Notes: generated from the sequence alone by a model not told the origin. A stretch of DNA of 64,000 bases from Superficieibacter sp. 1612_C1 (GCF_015234305.1 NZ_JADGMI010000005.1:434001-498000), one strand, 5' to 3'; numbered from the stretch's first letter, positions 8,221 to 20,042 are shown. Numbers and translations: made by a program.

Positions 8221-11200
8221 ATGTTGTACGATAAATCCCTTGAGAAGGATAACTGTGGTTTCGGCCTGATCGCCCACATAGAAGGCGAACCTAGCCACAA
8301 GGTAGTGCGTACCGCCATACACGCGCTGGCCCGCATGCAGCACCGTGGCGCGATCCTCGCCGATGGTAAAACCGGCGACGGTTGCGGCCTGCTGCTGCAA
8401 AAACCCGACCGTTTCTTCCGCATCGTTGCCGAAGAACGCGGCTGGCGTTTAGCCAAAAATTACGCCGTCGGGATGCTGTTCCTGAATAAAGATCCTGAGC
8501 TGGCAAAAGCCGCGCGAGACATCGTTGAAGAAGAGCTTCAGCGTGAAACGCTGTCGATTGTTGGCTGGCGCGAAGTGCCGACCAATGAAGGCGTCCTCGG
8601 TGAAATCGCCCTCTCCTCTCTGCCGCGTATTGAGCAAATTTTTGTCAACGCGCCCGCGGGCTGGCGTCCACGCGATATGGAACGCCGTCTGTTCATCGCC
8701 CGCCGCCGTATTGAAAAGCGTCTTCAGGAAGACAAGGACTTCTACGTCTGTAGCCTGTCTAACCTGGTGAACATCTATAAAGGTCTGTGTATGCCGGCAG
8801 ATTTGCCGCGCTTTTACCTGGATCTGGCGGATCTGCGTCTGGAATCGGCCATCTGCCTGTTCCACCAGCGCTTCTCCACCAACACCGTGCCGCGCTGGCC
8901 GCTGGCCCAGCCGTTCCGCTATCTGGCGCACAACGGCGAAATCAACACCATTACCGGTAACCGCCAGTGGGCGCGTGCCCGTACCTATAAGTTCCAGACG
9001 CCGCTGATTCCGGATCTGCACGATGCTGCACCGTTCGTCAACGAGACCGGCTCTGACTCCAGCTCTATGGATAACATGCTTGAGCTGTTGCTGGCCGGCG
9101 GGATGGATATCGTCCGCGCCATGCGTCTGCTCGTTCCGCCTGCCTGGCAGAATAACCCGGATATGGATCCGGAGCTGCGTGCCTTCTTCGACTTTAACTC
9201 CATGCATATGGAGCCGTGGGACGGCCCGGCGGGCATTGTGATGTCTGACGGTCGCTTTGCGGCCTGTAACCTCGACCGTAACGGTTTGCGTCCGGCACGC
9301 TATGTGATCACCAAAGATAAGCTGATCACCTGCGCCTCGGAAGTGGGCATCTGGGATTATCAGCCGGATGAAGTGGTCGAAAAAGGCCGCGTCGGTCCGG
9401 GCGAACTGATGGTGATCGACACTCGCGGCGGGCGCATTCTGCACTCGGCGGAGACCGATGACGATCTGAAAAGCCGCCATCCGTATAAAGAGTGGATGGA
9501 GAAAAACGTCCGCCGTCTGGTGCCGTTTGAAGATTTGGCAGACGATCAGGTTGGTCAGCGTGAGATGGATGACGACCTGCTTGCCAGCTACCAGAAACAG
9601 TTTAACTACAGCAACGAAGAGCTGGATTCAGTGATTCGCGTGCTGGGTGAAAACGGTCAGGAAGCGGTCGGCTCAATGGGTGACGACACCCCGTTCGCCG
9701 TGCTCTCCAGCCAGCCGCGCATTATTTACGACTATTTCCGCCAGCAGTTCGCACAGGTGACTAACCCGCCGATCGATCCGCTGCGCGAAGCGCACGTCAT
9801 GTCACTGTCGACCAGCATCGGCCGCGAGATGAACGTCTTCTGCGAAGCGGAAGGCCAGGCGCACCGTCTGAGCTTTAAATCGCCGATCCTGCTGTACTCC
9901 GATTTCAAACAGCTCACCACCATGACCGAGCATCACTACCGCGCGGACGTGCTGGATATTACCTTCGACGTGACGGAAACTTCCCTCGAAACCACGGTGA
10001 AGGCGCTGTGTGATAAGGCCGAGCAGATGGTCCGCGATGGCACCGTACTGCTGGTGCTTTCTGACCGCAATATTGCCAAAAATCGCCTGCCGGTTCCGGC
10101 TCCGATGGCGGTAGGTGCGATCCAGACGCGTCTGGTCGAGAAGAGCCTGCGCTGCGACGCTAACATTATTGTTGAAACCGCCAGCGCCCGCGATCCGCAT
10201 CACTTTGCGGTATTGCTGGGCTTTGGCGCGACGGCGATCTACCCGTACCTTGCCTACGAGACGCTGGCGAAGCTGGTCGACAGCAAAGCGATTGAAAAAG
10301 CGTACCGTACCGTGATGCTGAACTACCGCAACGGCATCAATAAAGGTCTGTATAAAATCATGTCCAAAATGGGCATCTCAACTATCGCCTCCTACCGCTG
10401 CTCGAAGCTGTTTGAAGCAGTAGGTTTGCATAAAGATGTCTCCAGCCTGTGCTTCCAGGGCGCGATTAGCCGTATCGGCGGCGCGGGTTTCAGCGACTTC
10501 CAGCAGGATTTGTTGAACCTGTCGAAGCGTGCCTGGCTGGCGCGTAAGCCGCTGGAACAGGGCGGACTGCTGAAATATGTCCACGGCGGCGAATATCACG
10601 CCTACAACCCGGACGTGGTGCGTACTCTGCAACAGGCGGTGCAGAGCGGCGAGTACAGCGATTATCAGCTGTACGCGAAGCTGGTTAATGAGCGTCCGGC
10701 GGCCACGCTGCGCGATCTGCTGGCGATTAACCCGAATGGCGACGCGGTAAGCCTCGATGACGTTGAACCGGCGACGGACCTGTTTAAACGCTTTGATACG
10801 GCGGCGATGTCTATCGGCGCGCTCAGCCCGGAGGCGCACGAAGCGCTGGCGGAAGCGATGAACAGCCTCGGCGGCAACTCCAACTCCGGCGAAGGCGGCG
10901 AAGATCCGGCGCGCTACGGCACCAATAAAGTGTCGCGCATCAAGCAGGTCGCCTCCGGCCGCTTTGGCGTCACCCCGGCATATCTGGTCAACGCCGACGT
11001 CATTCAGATTAAAGTCGCTCAGGGCGCGAAGCCGGGCGAAGGCGGTCAGTTACCGGGCGATAAAGTCACCCCGTACATCGCCAAACTGCGCTACTCGGTG
11101 CCGGGCGTGACGCTGATCTCCCCGCCGCCGCATCACGATATCTACTCTATCGAGGATCTGGCGCAGCTGATTTTTGACCTGAAGCAGGTCAACCCGAAAG

Positions 11201-12681
11201 CGATGATCTCCGTGAAGCTGGTCTCCGAGCCGGGCGTGGGTACTATCGCCACCGGCGTGGCGAAAGCCTACGCGGATCTGATCACTATCGCCGGTTATGA
11301 CGGCGGCACCGGTGCCAGTCCGCTCTCCTCGGTAAAATACGCCGGTTGTCCGTGGGAACTCGGCCTGGTGGAGACCCAGCAGGCGCTGGTCGCCAACGGT
11401 CTGCGGCATAAAATTCGTCTCCAGGTCGACGGCGGCCTGAAAACCGGTCAGGACATCATTAAAGCGGCGATTCTGGGCGCGGAAAGCTTCGGCTTCGGCA
11501 CCGGACCGATGGTGGCGCTGGGCTGTAAATACCTGCGTATTTGCCACCTGAACAACTGCGCTACCGGCGTGGCTACCCAGGATGAGAAGCTGCGTAAGAA
11601 CCACTATCACGGCCTGCCGTTCAAAGTGACCAACTACTTTGAGTTCATCGCCCGCGAGACCCGCGAGCTGATGGCGCAGCTTGGCGTAAAGCGTCTGGTG
11701 GATCTGATTGGCCGTACCGACCTGCTGAAAGAGCTGGACGGATTCACCGCCAAACAGCAGAAACTGGACTTAAGCAAACTGCTGGAGACCGCTGAGCCAC
11801 ATTCGGGCAAAGCGCTCTACTGCACTGAGCACAACCCGCCGTTTGATAACGGCGTGCTGAATGCGCAACTGCTGGCGAATGCAAAACCGTTTGTCGACGA
11901 GCGTCAAAGCAAAACGTTCTGGTTTGATATCCGCAACACCGACCGTTCGGTGGGCGCGTTGCTCTCCGGCTATATCGCGCAGACGCACGGCGATCAGGGG
12001 CTGGCCTCTGATCCGATCAAAGCGCACTTCAGCGGCACCGCAGGCCAGAGCTTCGGCGTGTGGAACGCGGGCGGCGTAGAGCTGTATCTGACCGGCGATG
12101 CCAACGACTACGTGGGTAAAGGCATGGCGGGCGGTTTGCTGGCGGTACGTCCGCCGGTCGGCTCCTCCTTCCGCAGCCATGAGGCCAGCATCATCGGTAA
12201 CACCTGCCTGTACGGCGCGACCGGTGGTCGTCTGTATGCGGCAGGCCGCGCGGGCGAGCGTTTCGGGGTGCGTAACTCCGGGGCGATCACCGTGGTGGAA
12301 GGCATTGGCGACAACGGCTGTGAATACATGACCGGTGGCATCGTCTGTATTCTCGGCAAGACGGGCGTCAACTTTGGTGCAGGCATGACGGGCGGCTTCG
12401 CCTACGTACTGGATGAAGACGGCGAATTCCGCAAACGCGTGAACCCGGAACTGGTGGAAGTGCTGAGCGTCGATGACCTCGCCATTCACGAGGAGCATCT
12501 GCGCGGTCTGATCACCGAGCATGTACAGCATACCGGCTCTTCACGCGGCGAGGAGATCCTGGCGCACTGGTCAGCCTTCTCGACGAAATTCGCGCTGGTT
12601 AAACCGAAGTCCAGCGATGTTAAAGCACTGTTGGGTCACCGTAGTCGTAGCGCAGCAGAGCTGCGTGTGCAGGCGCAGTAA
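8221..12681 (+). CDS. gltB: Glutamate synthase (NADPH), large subunit
   Basis: Large subunit of GOGAT, which moves the amide of glutamine to 2-oxoglutarate to make two glutamates. It has 1486 residues, identical in length to E. coli GltB. The N-terminal amidotransferase nucleophile is Cys12 (DNCGFG), exposed after an 11-residue propeptide is removed. HQRFSTNT and HNGEINT belong to the glutaminase domain. The FMN synthase domain has GYDGGTGASP, QVDGGLKTG and the 3Fe-4S cysteines in GCKYLRICHLNNC. The C-terminal beta-helix repeats carry NSGAITVVEG and GMTGGFAYV. It pairs with gltD, nine bases downstream. The ATG at 8221 follows GGGGAGG. Confidence 0.98.
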   Translation: MLYDKSLEKDNCGFGLIAHIEGEPSHKVVRTAIHALARMQHRGAILADGKTGDGCGLLLQKPDRFFRIVAEERGWRLAKNYAVGMLFLNKDPELAKAARDIVEEELQRETLSIVGWREVPTNEGVLGEIALSSLPRIEQIFVNAPAGWRPRDMERRLFIARRRIEKRLQEDKDFYVCSLSNLVNIYKGLCMPADLPRFYLDLADLRLESAICLFHQRFSTNTVPRWPLAQPFRYLAHNGEINTITGNRQWARARTYKFQTPLIPDLHDAAPFVNETGSDSSSMDNMLELLLAGGMDIVRAMRLLVPPAWQNNPDMDPELRAFFDFNSMHMEPWDGPAGIVMSDGRFAACNLDRNGLRPARYVITKDKLITCASEVGIWDYQPDEVVEKGRVGPGELMVIDTRGGRILHSAETDDDLKSRHPYKEWMEKNVRRLVPFEDLADDQVGQREMDDDLLASYQKQFNYSNEELDSVIRVLGENGQEAVGSMGDDTPFAVLSSQPRIIYDYFRQQFAQVTNPPIDPLREAHVMSLSTSIGREMNVFCEAEGQAHRLSFKSPILLYSDFKQLTTMTEHHYRADVLDITFDVTETSLETTVKALCDKAEQMVRDGTVLLVLSDRNIAKNRLPVPAPMAVGAIQTRLVEKSLRCDANIIVETASARDPHHFAVLLGFGATAIYPYLAYETLAKLVDSKAIEKAYRTVMLNYRNGINKGLYKIMSKMGISTIASYRCSKLFEAVGLHKDVSSLCFQGAISRIGGAGFSDFQQDLLNLSKRAWLARKPLEQGGLLKYVHGGEYHAYNPDVVRTLQQAVQSGEYSDYQLYAKLVNERPAATLRDLLAINPNGDAVSLDDVEPATDLFKRFDTAAMSIGALSPEAHEALAEAMNSLGGNSNSGEGGEDPARYGTNKVSRIKQVASGRFGVTPAYLVNADVIQIKVAQGAKPGEGGQLPGDKVTPYIAKLRYSVPGVTLISPPPHHDIYSIEDLAQLIFDLKQVNPKAMISVKLVSEPGVGTIATGVAKAYADLITIAGYDGGTGASPLSSVKYAGCPWELGLVETQQALVANGLRHKIRLQVDGGLKTGQDIIKAAILGAESFGFGTGPMVALGCKYLRICHLNNCATGVATQDEKLRKNHYHGLPFKVTNYFEFIARETRELMAQLGVKRLVDLIGRTDLLKELDGFTAKQQKLDLSKLLETAEPHSGKALYCTEHNPPFDNGVLNAQLLANAKPFVDERQSKTFWFDIRNTDRSVGALLSGYIAQTHGDQGLASDPIKAHFSGTAGQSFGVWNAGGVELYLTGDANDYVGKGMAGGLLAVRPPVGSSFRSHEASIIGNTCLYGATGGRLYAAGRAGERFGVRNSGAITVVEGIGDNGCEYMTGGIVCILGKTGVNFGAGMTGGFAYVLDEDGEFRKRVNPELVEVLSVDDLAIHEEHLRGLITEHVQHTGSSRGEEILAHWSAFSTKFALVKPKSSDVKALLGHRSRSAAELRVQAQ

Positions 12682-14109
<1,428 letters not shown>

Positions 14110-14115
14110 ACCTTC

Positions 14116-14157
14116 CGGCTCCCCGGCTAGCGCATTACGCTGCTGGCTGGGGAGCCG
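14116..14157 (+). terminator. Strong hairpin after gltD
   Basis: A GGCTCCCC arm pairs with GGGGAGCC, with further pairing inside the loop, starting 9 bases after the gltD stop. The tail is only mildly T-rich (ATATTGTCTTT), so it may stabilise the mRNA end or terminate weakly. Confidence 0.65.
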
Positions 14158-14316
14158 ATATTGTCTTTCCCAATCCCCTCTCTCGATTTTTTGAAAGCCG
14201 CTCGTAAATAGTGATGTAATGCCATGTAATTTCCGCTCATGGATTGACCCTGATTGCGCCTGAAGCGTATTGATAGCGCTATATTTTCATATCGCGACTA
14301 TCACGTAAGGGATGAC

Positions 14317-15390
14317 ATGACGCAACCAACTTTACCGCCACACGTTGATGATTATCAGCAAATTCATGACGGCATTATCCGCCTGGTGGATACGGCCCAT
14401 ACCGAGACCGTACGCAGTATCAATGCAATAATGACGGCGACCTACTGGGAAATCGGCCGACGTATTATCGAATTTGAACAGGGAGGAGAAGTACGAGCTG
14501 CTTATGGTACTCAGCTTATTGAACGATTATCGGTGGATTTAAGTCAGCGCTATAAGCGCGGTTTTTCAACCAGAAACCTTTGGCAAATACGTACATTTTA
14601 TCTTTGTTTTCATGATATTGAAATTATGCAGACAGTGTCTGCAGAATCTTCAAACCTTATACAGCTCGCCAAAGTATTCCCACTTCCCTGGTCAGCTTAT
14701 GTGCGTTTGCTGGCGGTGAAAGATAACGATGCCCGCCGCTTTTATGAAAAAGAGACCTTACGTAACGGCTGGTCAGTGCGACAGCTTGATCGGCAAATCG
14801 CCACTCAGTTTTATGAACGGACGCTGCTGTCATATGACAAATCAGCCATGCTGCAACAGGATGCACCTACCGTCCCCGAGTTCTTACCCGGGCATTCCCT
14901 TCGCGATCCTTTTATTCTGGAATTCCTGGATCTAAAAGACGAGTACTCTGAATCGGATCTTGAAGAAGCGCTGCTCAATCACCTGATGGACTTTATGCTG
15001 GAGCTGGGCGACGATTTTGCCTTTGTGGGCCGCCAGCGCCGATTACGCATAGACGATAGCTGGTTTCGCGTAGATCTGCTGTTTTTCCATCGCCGCCTGC
15101 GCTGTCTGCTGATTGTTGACCTGAAAGTCGGTAAATTTAGCTATGCCGATGCCGGGCAAATGAATATGTATCTGAACTATGCCAAAGAACACTGGACAAT
15201 GCCGGGCGAGAACCCACCTGTCGGATTGATTCTGTGTGCAGAAAAAGGCGCTGGTGAAGCGCACTATGCCCTGAACGGGTTGCCCAATACCATCATGGCG
15301 AGTGAATACAAAGTGCAGCTCCCTGATGAAAAATTACTGGCTGAGGAACTTGTGCGCTCACAAAACCTGTTGGAGACACGTCAGCCATGA
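14317..15390 (+). CDS. yhcG: DUF1016 family protein YhcG (PD-(D/E)XK nuclease-like)
   Basis: 357 residues with the two-part DUF1016 layout. The N-terminal helical domain carries TYWEIGRRIIEFEQGG and the RGFSTRNLWQIRTFY signature. The C-terminal domain looks like a PD-(D/E)XK fold: LEEALLNHLMDFMLELG, then FRVDLLFFH, then IVDLKVGKFSYADAGQMNMYL. D in RVDLLF and the D-x-K of VDLKVG are the likely metal and catalytic residues. The ATG at 14317 is preceded by AAGGG. Parts of the middle are AT-rich compared with gltBD. E. coli has a yhcG gene at the same place, between glt and nan. The biological role is not established. A degenerate C-terminal copy lies at 19873. Confidence 0.85.
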   Translation: MTQPTLPPHVDDYQQIHDGIIRLVDTAHTETVRSINAIMTATYWEIGRRIIEFEQGGEVRAAYGTQLIERLSVDLSQRYKRGFSTRNLWQIRTFYLCFHDIEIMQTVSAESSNLIQLAKVFPLPWSAYVRLLAVKDNDARRFYEKETLRNGWSVRQLDRQIATQFYERTLLSYDKSAMLQQDAPTVPEFLPGHSLRDPFILEFLDLKDEYSESDLEEALLNHLMDFMLELGDDFAFVGRQRRLRIDDSWFRVDLLFFHRRLRCLLIVDLKVGKFSYADAGQMNMYLNYAKEHWTMPGENPPVGLILCAEKGAGEAHYALNGLPNTIMASEYKVQLPDEKLLAEELVRSQNLLETRQP

Positions 15391-15516
15391 TCCCAGAGGC
15401 CGCCAGATATTGTTCCTGCGACTCGATTCGCCACGGGCGGGTCATTACCGAGACGGTACCGACCCAGCCGGAAGTCGTGACGTTCAAGCGCTATCCGACA
15501 CCATCTCGCTACGTTG

Positions 15517-16051
<535 letters not shown>

Positions 16052-16055
<4 letters not shown>

Positions 16056-16210
16056 AACACCGCCTTTTGTAGCGCCGTGTTGTAACACGGGCAGATATCA
16101 GCAACGATGTCGGGTTTCTCCATCGACCTATTAAGTATCGGCTGGCTGGAGGCAATCAAACCGCCAGATCCCGCCATCCTGTTATTCAATTTTTCAAGTA
16201 CAGTCATCAT
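16052..16210 (-). pseudogene. nanE: nanE remnant (ManNAc-6-P epimerase), in-frame internal deletion
   Basis: A 52-codon reading frame with its own GGGGA ribosome binding site. Residues 1-37 follow the NanE N-terminus: a Leu-rich start, then GSGGLIASSQP, then EKPDIVA (E. coli NGGLIVSCQP and DKPEIVA). Residues 38-52, ending CYNTALQKAVL, match the C-terminus (E. coli WYNTAMKKAVL). About 175 codons of the barrel are absent, so no epimerase can be made. The frame stays open across the join near position 16099 and stops exactly at the nanK start. This is a second clean deletion next to that in nanK. Confidence 0.87.
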
Positions 16211-16227
16211 GACATCCCCGGCGAAAT

Positions 16228-16245
16228 GCCCGGCACGCGCCGGGC
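16228..16245. repeat. Intercistronic hairpin after nanT
   Basis: GCCCGGC, four bases, GCCGGGC forms a perfect 7-bp hairpin in the 42-base gap between the nanT stop and the nanE remnant. It has no T-run and is probably an mRNA processing or stability element. Confidence 0.65.
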
Positions 16246-16252
16246 TTCCTGG

Positions 16253-17743
16253 TTAGCTCTTACTTTTCATTAAGCCGTTTTTATTGCCGCCAAACGGTAC
16301 CGCGCCGCTAAACGGCTTACCGTCGATCGCATCATGCGTGCGTAGCGCTTCCGGGCGGATCCAGCGCTGGACGCGCGTTGGCATGTCGAGGCCGATCAGC
16401 AGGATCACTACGAAGGTGAGGCCAAAGGAGAGCGAACCGAGCGCGGTGCCCAGATCCAGTCGTTGCGCGATCAGTGCCCCGAGGATCGGGGCCAGCGCGC
16501 CGCCCAGCGCTCCCACGTTGTAGGTAAACCCCAGCCCTGCTGCGCGTTGATCCGTTTCGAAATAGCCGCCGATCAGTTTCGGTAAGATCCCCGAGATCCC
16601 CTGCCCCAGCATCTGCTGAAAGAAGAGTAATAAGCCAAGCACCCAGACGTTTGTGCCGCCAATCGCAAACACCGGAATGATCAGCAGCTGTGAGGCCAGC
16701 AGGCTACAGACATAGGCTTTGCGGGTGCCCAGCCAGTCGCCGAGAAAACCGCCCACGCAGCAGCCTACCGCCGCGCCGAAGCCGCTGAAGAACAGCACGT
16801 TGGCGACCGTATGCGGGTTATAGGCCAGTTCGGTTTTCAGATAAGTCGGCAGCAGCGCCTGAATAGGCCACGAGTAGAGGAAGGCAAACAGCACCACTAC
16901 CATCAGCATGACGCCGGTCGGCCAGCGTTTGCCGCTGCTCTGCACCATAAAGCTGATGAAGATGATGGCGCTCACCAGGCCCAGCAGTGCCACCAGCCCG
17001 GCGATACGCGCTTCGCCAGCGAAACAGTACCACAGCGACGCGCCCGCAACGCAGGTCATGAGGATGTTTATCACCCGATGCTGGCCGCGGTAGAGAATAT
17101 CGACCATCGTGCGTACCAGCGCTTTACCTTCGTGTTTCGCTTTCCAGTCTTCGGCCTCCGGGATGTTTTTACGCAGCCAGAGCGCGAAGACGATGGGGAC
17201 AATGCCGATGAAAAAGAGCGCGCGCCAGCCCCAGACTGGCACCACCAGGCTATAGACCTGTGCGGCGACCACCGCGCCAACGGAGAAGCCGGAAATCAGG
17301 AAGCCGCTGGCTTTATTGCGCAGCTGTTTTGGCCAGCTTTCAATGACATAGGTGGCGCTGGAGCCGTATTCCCCGGCCATCCCCATGCCGATTACCAGGC
17401 GGGCGATAAACAGCGAGGTGTAACCCGGCGCAAAGCCGCAGGCGAGCGTGCCCATGGAAAAAAGAATGATGCTGGTGACCATCGCCAGGCGACGGCCATA
17501 GCGGTCGCCCAGCGCGCCGAGCATCAGGCCGCCGAACCAGCGAGAGATAAAGGCGGCGGAAATCAGGCTGGCCGCCTGAACTGTGGTCAAACCGAATTCA
17601 CCCTGTACTTCGGTCAACACCAGGGCAATCAAGACAAAATCAAAACCATCAAGCAGATACCCCAACCAGGCGGCGGAAAATGCCCGCCATTGCGCCCGGT
17701 TGAGATGGCGATACCACGGGATATTCTGGGCTGTAGTACTCAT
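16253..17743 (-). CDS. nanT: Sialic acid transporter NanT
   Basis: Major facilitator superfamily proton symporter for N-acetylneuraminate in the inner membrane, 496 residues as in E. coli. The start [15 protein letters not shown] at 17743, with GGGAG upstream, is chosen over an ATG ten codons earlier. [13 protein letters not shown] is the classical MFS loop 2-3 motif. About fourteen hydrophobic segments are expected, the extra pair being typical of NanT. The C-terminus [15 protein letters not shown] matches E. coli. The gene is intact, so uptake of sialate should work even though downstream ManNAc use is broken at this locus. Confidence 0.96.
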   Translation of the reverse strand: MSTTAQNIPWYRHLNRAQWRAFSAAWLGYLLDGFDFVLIALVLTEVQGEFGLTTVQAASLISAAFISRWFGGLMLGALGDRYGRRLAMVTSIILFSMGTLACGFAPGYTSLFIARLVIGMGMAGEYGSSATYVIESWPKQLRNKASGFLISGFSVGAVVAAQVYSLVVPVWGWRALFFIGIVPIVFALWLRKNIPEAEDWKAKHEGKALVRTMVDILYRGQHRVINILMTCVAGASLWYCFAGEARIAGLVALLGLVSAIIFISFMVQSSGKRWPTGVMLMVVVLFAFLYSWPIQALLPTYLKTELAYNPHTVANVLFFSGFGAAVGCCVGGFLGDWLGTRKAYVCSLLASQLLIIPVFAIGGTNVWVLGLLLFFQQMLGQGISGILPKLIGGYFETDQRAAGLGFTYNVGALGGALAPILGALIAQRLDLGTALGSLSFGLTFVVILLIGLDMPTRVQRWIRPEALRTHDAIDGKPFSGAVPFGGNKNGLMKSKS

Positions 17744-17812
17744 GGTGAGTCTCCCGCGGTGGGCTGTGCCCACACGCTTTGGTATGAATATGATAGGGAT
17801 GCCTTAACGGAT

Positions 17813-17846
17813 GCAGGCCAGCGACGCGTTAGCGCCGTCCGGCCAA
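17813..17846. repeat. REP-like hairpin between nanA and nanT
   Basis: An imperfect palindrome of the form GCCGGACGGC, then GCTAACGCG, then a TGGCC-type arm, as read on the minus strand. It lies just after the nanA stop and resembles one REP unit. It may lower nanT expression relative to nanA. Confidence 0.5.
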
Positions 17847-17849
17847 TAC

Positions 17850-18743
17850 TTATCCGCGTTCCTGCATCAGCTGCTGCGCCAGCGTTTTCAGTTCCGGCAG
17901 ATATTTCTCTTCTACCGGTGCGAACGGTTTGCGGCACAGCGGGACAGAGACCACATCCATGTAATGCAGCACCGTTTTCAGCCCGCGGAAGACGCCTACT
18001 TTGATCAACAGGTCGATCACTTTGTTACACTCGCGCTGTAACTGCTGCGCCTTCGCAATATCGCCCTCTTTCAGCGCCTGCACGATCCCCTGGTAGCGCC
18101 AGCCCATAATGTTATAGGTGCTGCCGATCCCGCCGTCCGCACCGGCCAGCAGGCCAGACGTGAAGATTTCGTCGTAACCGTTGTAAAGCACCAGATCCGG
18201 ATGCGCGCGGCGGATCTGCTCCATCTGAAAAAGATCGCCCGAGGTTTGCTTCAGCGCGCCGACGCCCGGCAGGGTGACCAGCGTGTTGATCTGATCCAGC
18301 GTCAGTTTTACCCCACTGAGCGCCGGAATGTTGTAGACCACCATCGGTAATCCATCAGCGGAATCGATAATTGCACGATAGTGTTCACAGTGCTCATCAA
18401 AGCTGAACGGGTAGTAGAACGGCGTGACCGCCGAGACGGCATCAAAGCCATAGCGTTTTGCGGCAGACGCCAGCTGCTGGCTCTCCGCCGTACTGACGCA
18501 GCCAACGTGGGCAATCAGGGTGATTTCGCCTTTCCCCTCTTCCGCCACGATTTCAAGCACTTCTTCGCGCTCTGCCAGGCTCTGAACAAAGGCTTCCCCG
18601 GTAGAGCCGCCAACGTAAAGGCCGTCGATGCCCTGCTCAATGTTGAACCGTACCAGGCGGCGCAGGCTGGCTTTATCTATCTGCTGCTGGGCGTCGAAAG
18701 GGGTGAGAAGGGCGGACATCACGCCCCGTAAATGGTTAGCCAT
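17850..18743 (-). CDS. nanA: N-acetylneuraminate lyase
   Basis: Cytoplasmic class I aldolase that splits N-acetylneuraminate into pyruvate and N-acetylmannosamine, 297 residues. The Schiff-base lysine is Lys165 (GALKQTSGD) and the partner tyrosine is Tyr137 ([10 protein letters not shown]). GGSTGEAF is the pyruvate carboxylate-binding loop. The ATG follows GAGGT. It is the first gene of the operon, directly behind the NanR operator. The product N-acetylmannosamine cannot be processed by this operon because nanK and nanE are deleted. Confidence 0.97.
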   Translation of the reverse strand: MANHLRGVMSALLTPFDAQQQIDKASLRRLVRFNIEQGIDGLYVGGSTGEAFVQSLAEREEVLEIVAEEGKGEITLIAHVGCVSTAESQQLASAAKRYGFDAVSAVTPFYYPFSFDEHCEHYRAIIDSADGLPMVVYNIPALSGVKLTLDQINTLVTLPGVGALKQTSGDLFQMEQIRRAHPDLVLYNGYDEIFTSGLLAGADGGIGSTYNIMGWRYQGIVQALKEGDIAKAQQLQRECNKVIDLLIKVGVFRGLKTVLHYMDVVSVPLCRKPFAPVEEKYLPELKTLAQQLMQERG

Positions 18744-18778
18744 ACATACCTCGTAGTGATGTTTTATTGGATTAACTA

Positions 18779-18801
18779 TATACCTTTATACCTGTTATAC
18801 C
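18779..18801 (-). promoter_or_regulatory. NanR operator (three GGTATA repeats)
   Basis: On the minus strand GGTATA occurs three times, at 18796-18801, 18787-18792 and 18779-18784, with gaps of three and two bases. This is the established NanR operator form. It lies 36 bases before the nanA ATG, so sialate-relieved repression is expected to be intact. Confidence 0.9.
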
Positions 18802-18880
18802 AGATCACTTTTGCGGCAGCGTAATACCGAAAGCTTATTGTGCGATCAGCTTCACTAAATCGATCGCAATTAGCCGATCA

Positions 18881-19648
18881 TTAACGGGATTTTTTGGCCT
18901 TGCCGAAGGCGTGCCAGGTCGCAGAGACGCTATTGAGGTGAGTTTGCAGCGCCCGATCCGCGTCGTCCGGATCGCGGGCGCGGATGGCATCGACAATGGC
19001 GATATGCTGTTGATAGCTAACGCTGTTGTGCTCGTGGAGCTCTTGATCCGCTACTTTTGGACGGGCCGCTATCAGCCAGTCGAGCAGCGCGACGTGGATC
19101 GCCATAAAGATCGGATTTCCGGGGATCTCCGCCAGCACACGGTGGAAGTCGACGTCGGAGCGAATAAACTGCGCGTTGTTGTCCAGCGACTGGCTGTTGA
19201 TCTCCAGCGCTTTACTCAGCAGCGCGATTTGTTCATCGGTGGCGTGTTCGGCGGCGTAGCGCACCAAGCTCGATTCAAAGAACAGGCGCAGCTGTTCGAA
19301 GTGGGCGATACCGCCGGGATGCGAGAGAAAGTCTTTCGCCATGCCGGAAAGCTCGCCAATGATGGTGTCCGCTGAAGGGCGGGAAACACGCGCGCGTTCA
19401 CCGTTGCTTATTTGCACCAGCCCTTTGCGTTTAAGCGCCGCCAGCGCTTCGCGCACCGAGGGGCGGCCCACGTTAAAGAAAGCCATCAGCTCGCGCTCGG
19501 AAGGCAGTTGCTCGCCTTCGCCAAACTCGCGACGGCGGATCATCTGCTCCAGCTCCTCTTCCACCATCTCAGAGAGTTTTTTGCGCGCCAGCGGGCGGCG
19601 AAAGCTACGGCCGATGAGGGTTGTCTGTTCTTCGCCTGATGTCTTCAT
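18881..19648 (-). CDS. nanR: Transcriptional repressor NanR
   Basis: GntR/FadR-family repressor of nan genes, 255 residues from the chosen start ([10 protein letters not shown]. coli NanR has 263). The N-terminal winged helix includes [29 protein letters not shown]. The C-terminal FCD domain carries the metal and effector histidines in DVDFHRVL and AIHVALLDW. The start at 19648 is picked because alignment to E. coli fades just before it. A GGTAA lies at a fair distance; two ATGs at codons 13-14 further upstream have no ribosome binding site. It is co-directional with nanA and should be released by N-acetylneuraminate. Confidence 0.92.
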   Translation of the reverse strand: MKTSGEEQTTLIGRSFRRPLARKKLSEMVEEELEQMIRRREFGEGEQLPSERELMAFFNVGRPSVREALAALKRKGLVQISNGERARVSRPSADTIIGELSGMAKDFLSHPGGIAHFEQLRLFFESSLVRYAAEHATDEQIALLSKALEINSQSLDNNAQFIRSDVDFHRVLAEIPGNPIFMAIHVALLDWLIAARPKVADQELHEHNSVSYQQHIAIVDAIRARDPDDADRALQTHLNSVSATWHAFGKAKKSR

Positions 19649-19760
19649 AAACGCCGGGTTACCATGAGTATCAATCAGATGCTTCATCATAACACAGGAT
19701 TTTTCGTCATGGGCAACGCGGCCCCGCAAGGGGTTGATGACAAACCTGTTAGGCTATTTT

Positions 19761-19844
19761 ATGCGTGGTTTGGATCTGGTGGTAACGGCGATTGCCGAAG
19801 GCCGCAAGGCAGCGGACGGGATGTTGAACTTTATGAAAGTATAA
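19761..19844 (+). pseudogene. gltD 3'-end remnant
   Basis: A 27-codon frame, [20 protein letters not shown] followed by MLNFMKV, repeats the GltD C-terminus ([19 protein letters not shown], then ILNFMEV). From 19773 to 19844 I count 65 of 72 bases identical to 14038-14109. Most changes are third-position, so it is an old copy and not an assembly repeat. No upstream gltD sequence is present. Confidence 0.88.
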
Positions 19845-19860
19845 TCCCCTCAGGCCCCCT

Positions 19861-19968
19861 GACAACGATCATATGGCGAGCGAGTACGACGTGCAGTTGC
19901 CCGATGAAAAATTACTGGCAGACGAACTCATTCGATCGCAGATAGCGCTGAAGGAACAGAAACGCTGA
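19861..19968 (+). pseudogene. yhcG-like 3'-end remnant
   Basis: The frame from 19873, MASEYDVQLPDEKLLADELI followed by RSQ, matches the DUF1016 protein's MASEYKVQLPDEKLLAEELV followed by RSQ at 20 of 23 residues. At base level I count 54 of 69 identical to 15295-15363. The last residues (IALKEQKR) differ from yhcG (NLLETRQP), so it derives from a diverged paralogue. It follows the gltD remnant by 28 bases, the same order as the intact gltD-yhcG pair. The rest of the 19649-20042 gap shows nothing else. Confidence 0.85.
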
Positions 19969-20002
19969 AGCCCGAATGTTCCTGAGTTGAATGAGACAGA
20001 GA

Positions 20003-20033
20003 AAAGCCCTCTCCCCGCCAGGAGAGAGGGTTT
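20003..20033 (-). terminator. Terminator after sspB
   Basis: CCCTCTCC pairs with GGAGAGAGGG across a short loop, followed on the minus strand by a run GCTTTTC. It lies 10 bases beyond the sspB stop. Confidence 0.7.
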
Positions 20034-20042
20034 AAAACGGTG

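Noticed and set aside
7966-8400. 144-codon minus-strand frame overlapping the gltB start
   Set aside because: Its last two-thirds is antisense to gltB and the rest is the regulatory leader; there is no supporting motif.
8449-9480. 343-codon minus-strand frame inside gltB
   Set aside because: Antisense shadow of the conserved GltB coding sequence in GC-rich DNA.
15293-15516. Small frames between yhcG and yhcH
   Set aside because: No recognisable motif, overlap with yhcG, and no clear ribosome binding site. The 126-base gap between the genes may contain debris but nothing I can name.
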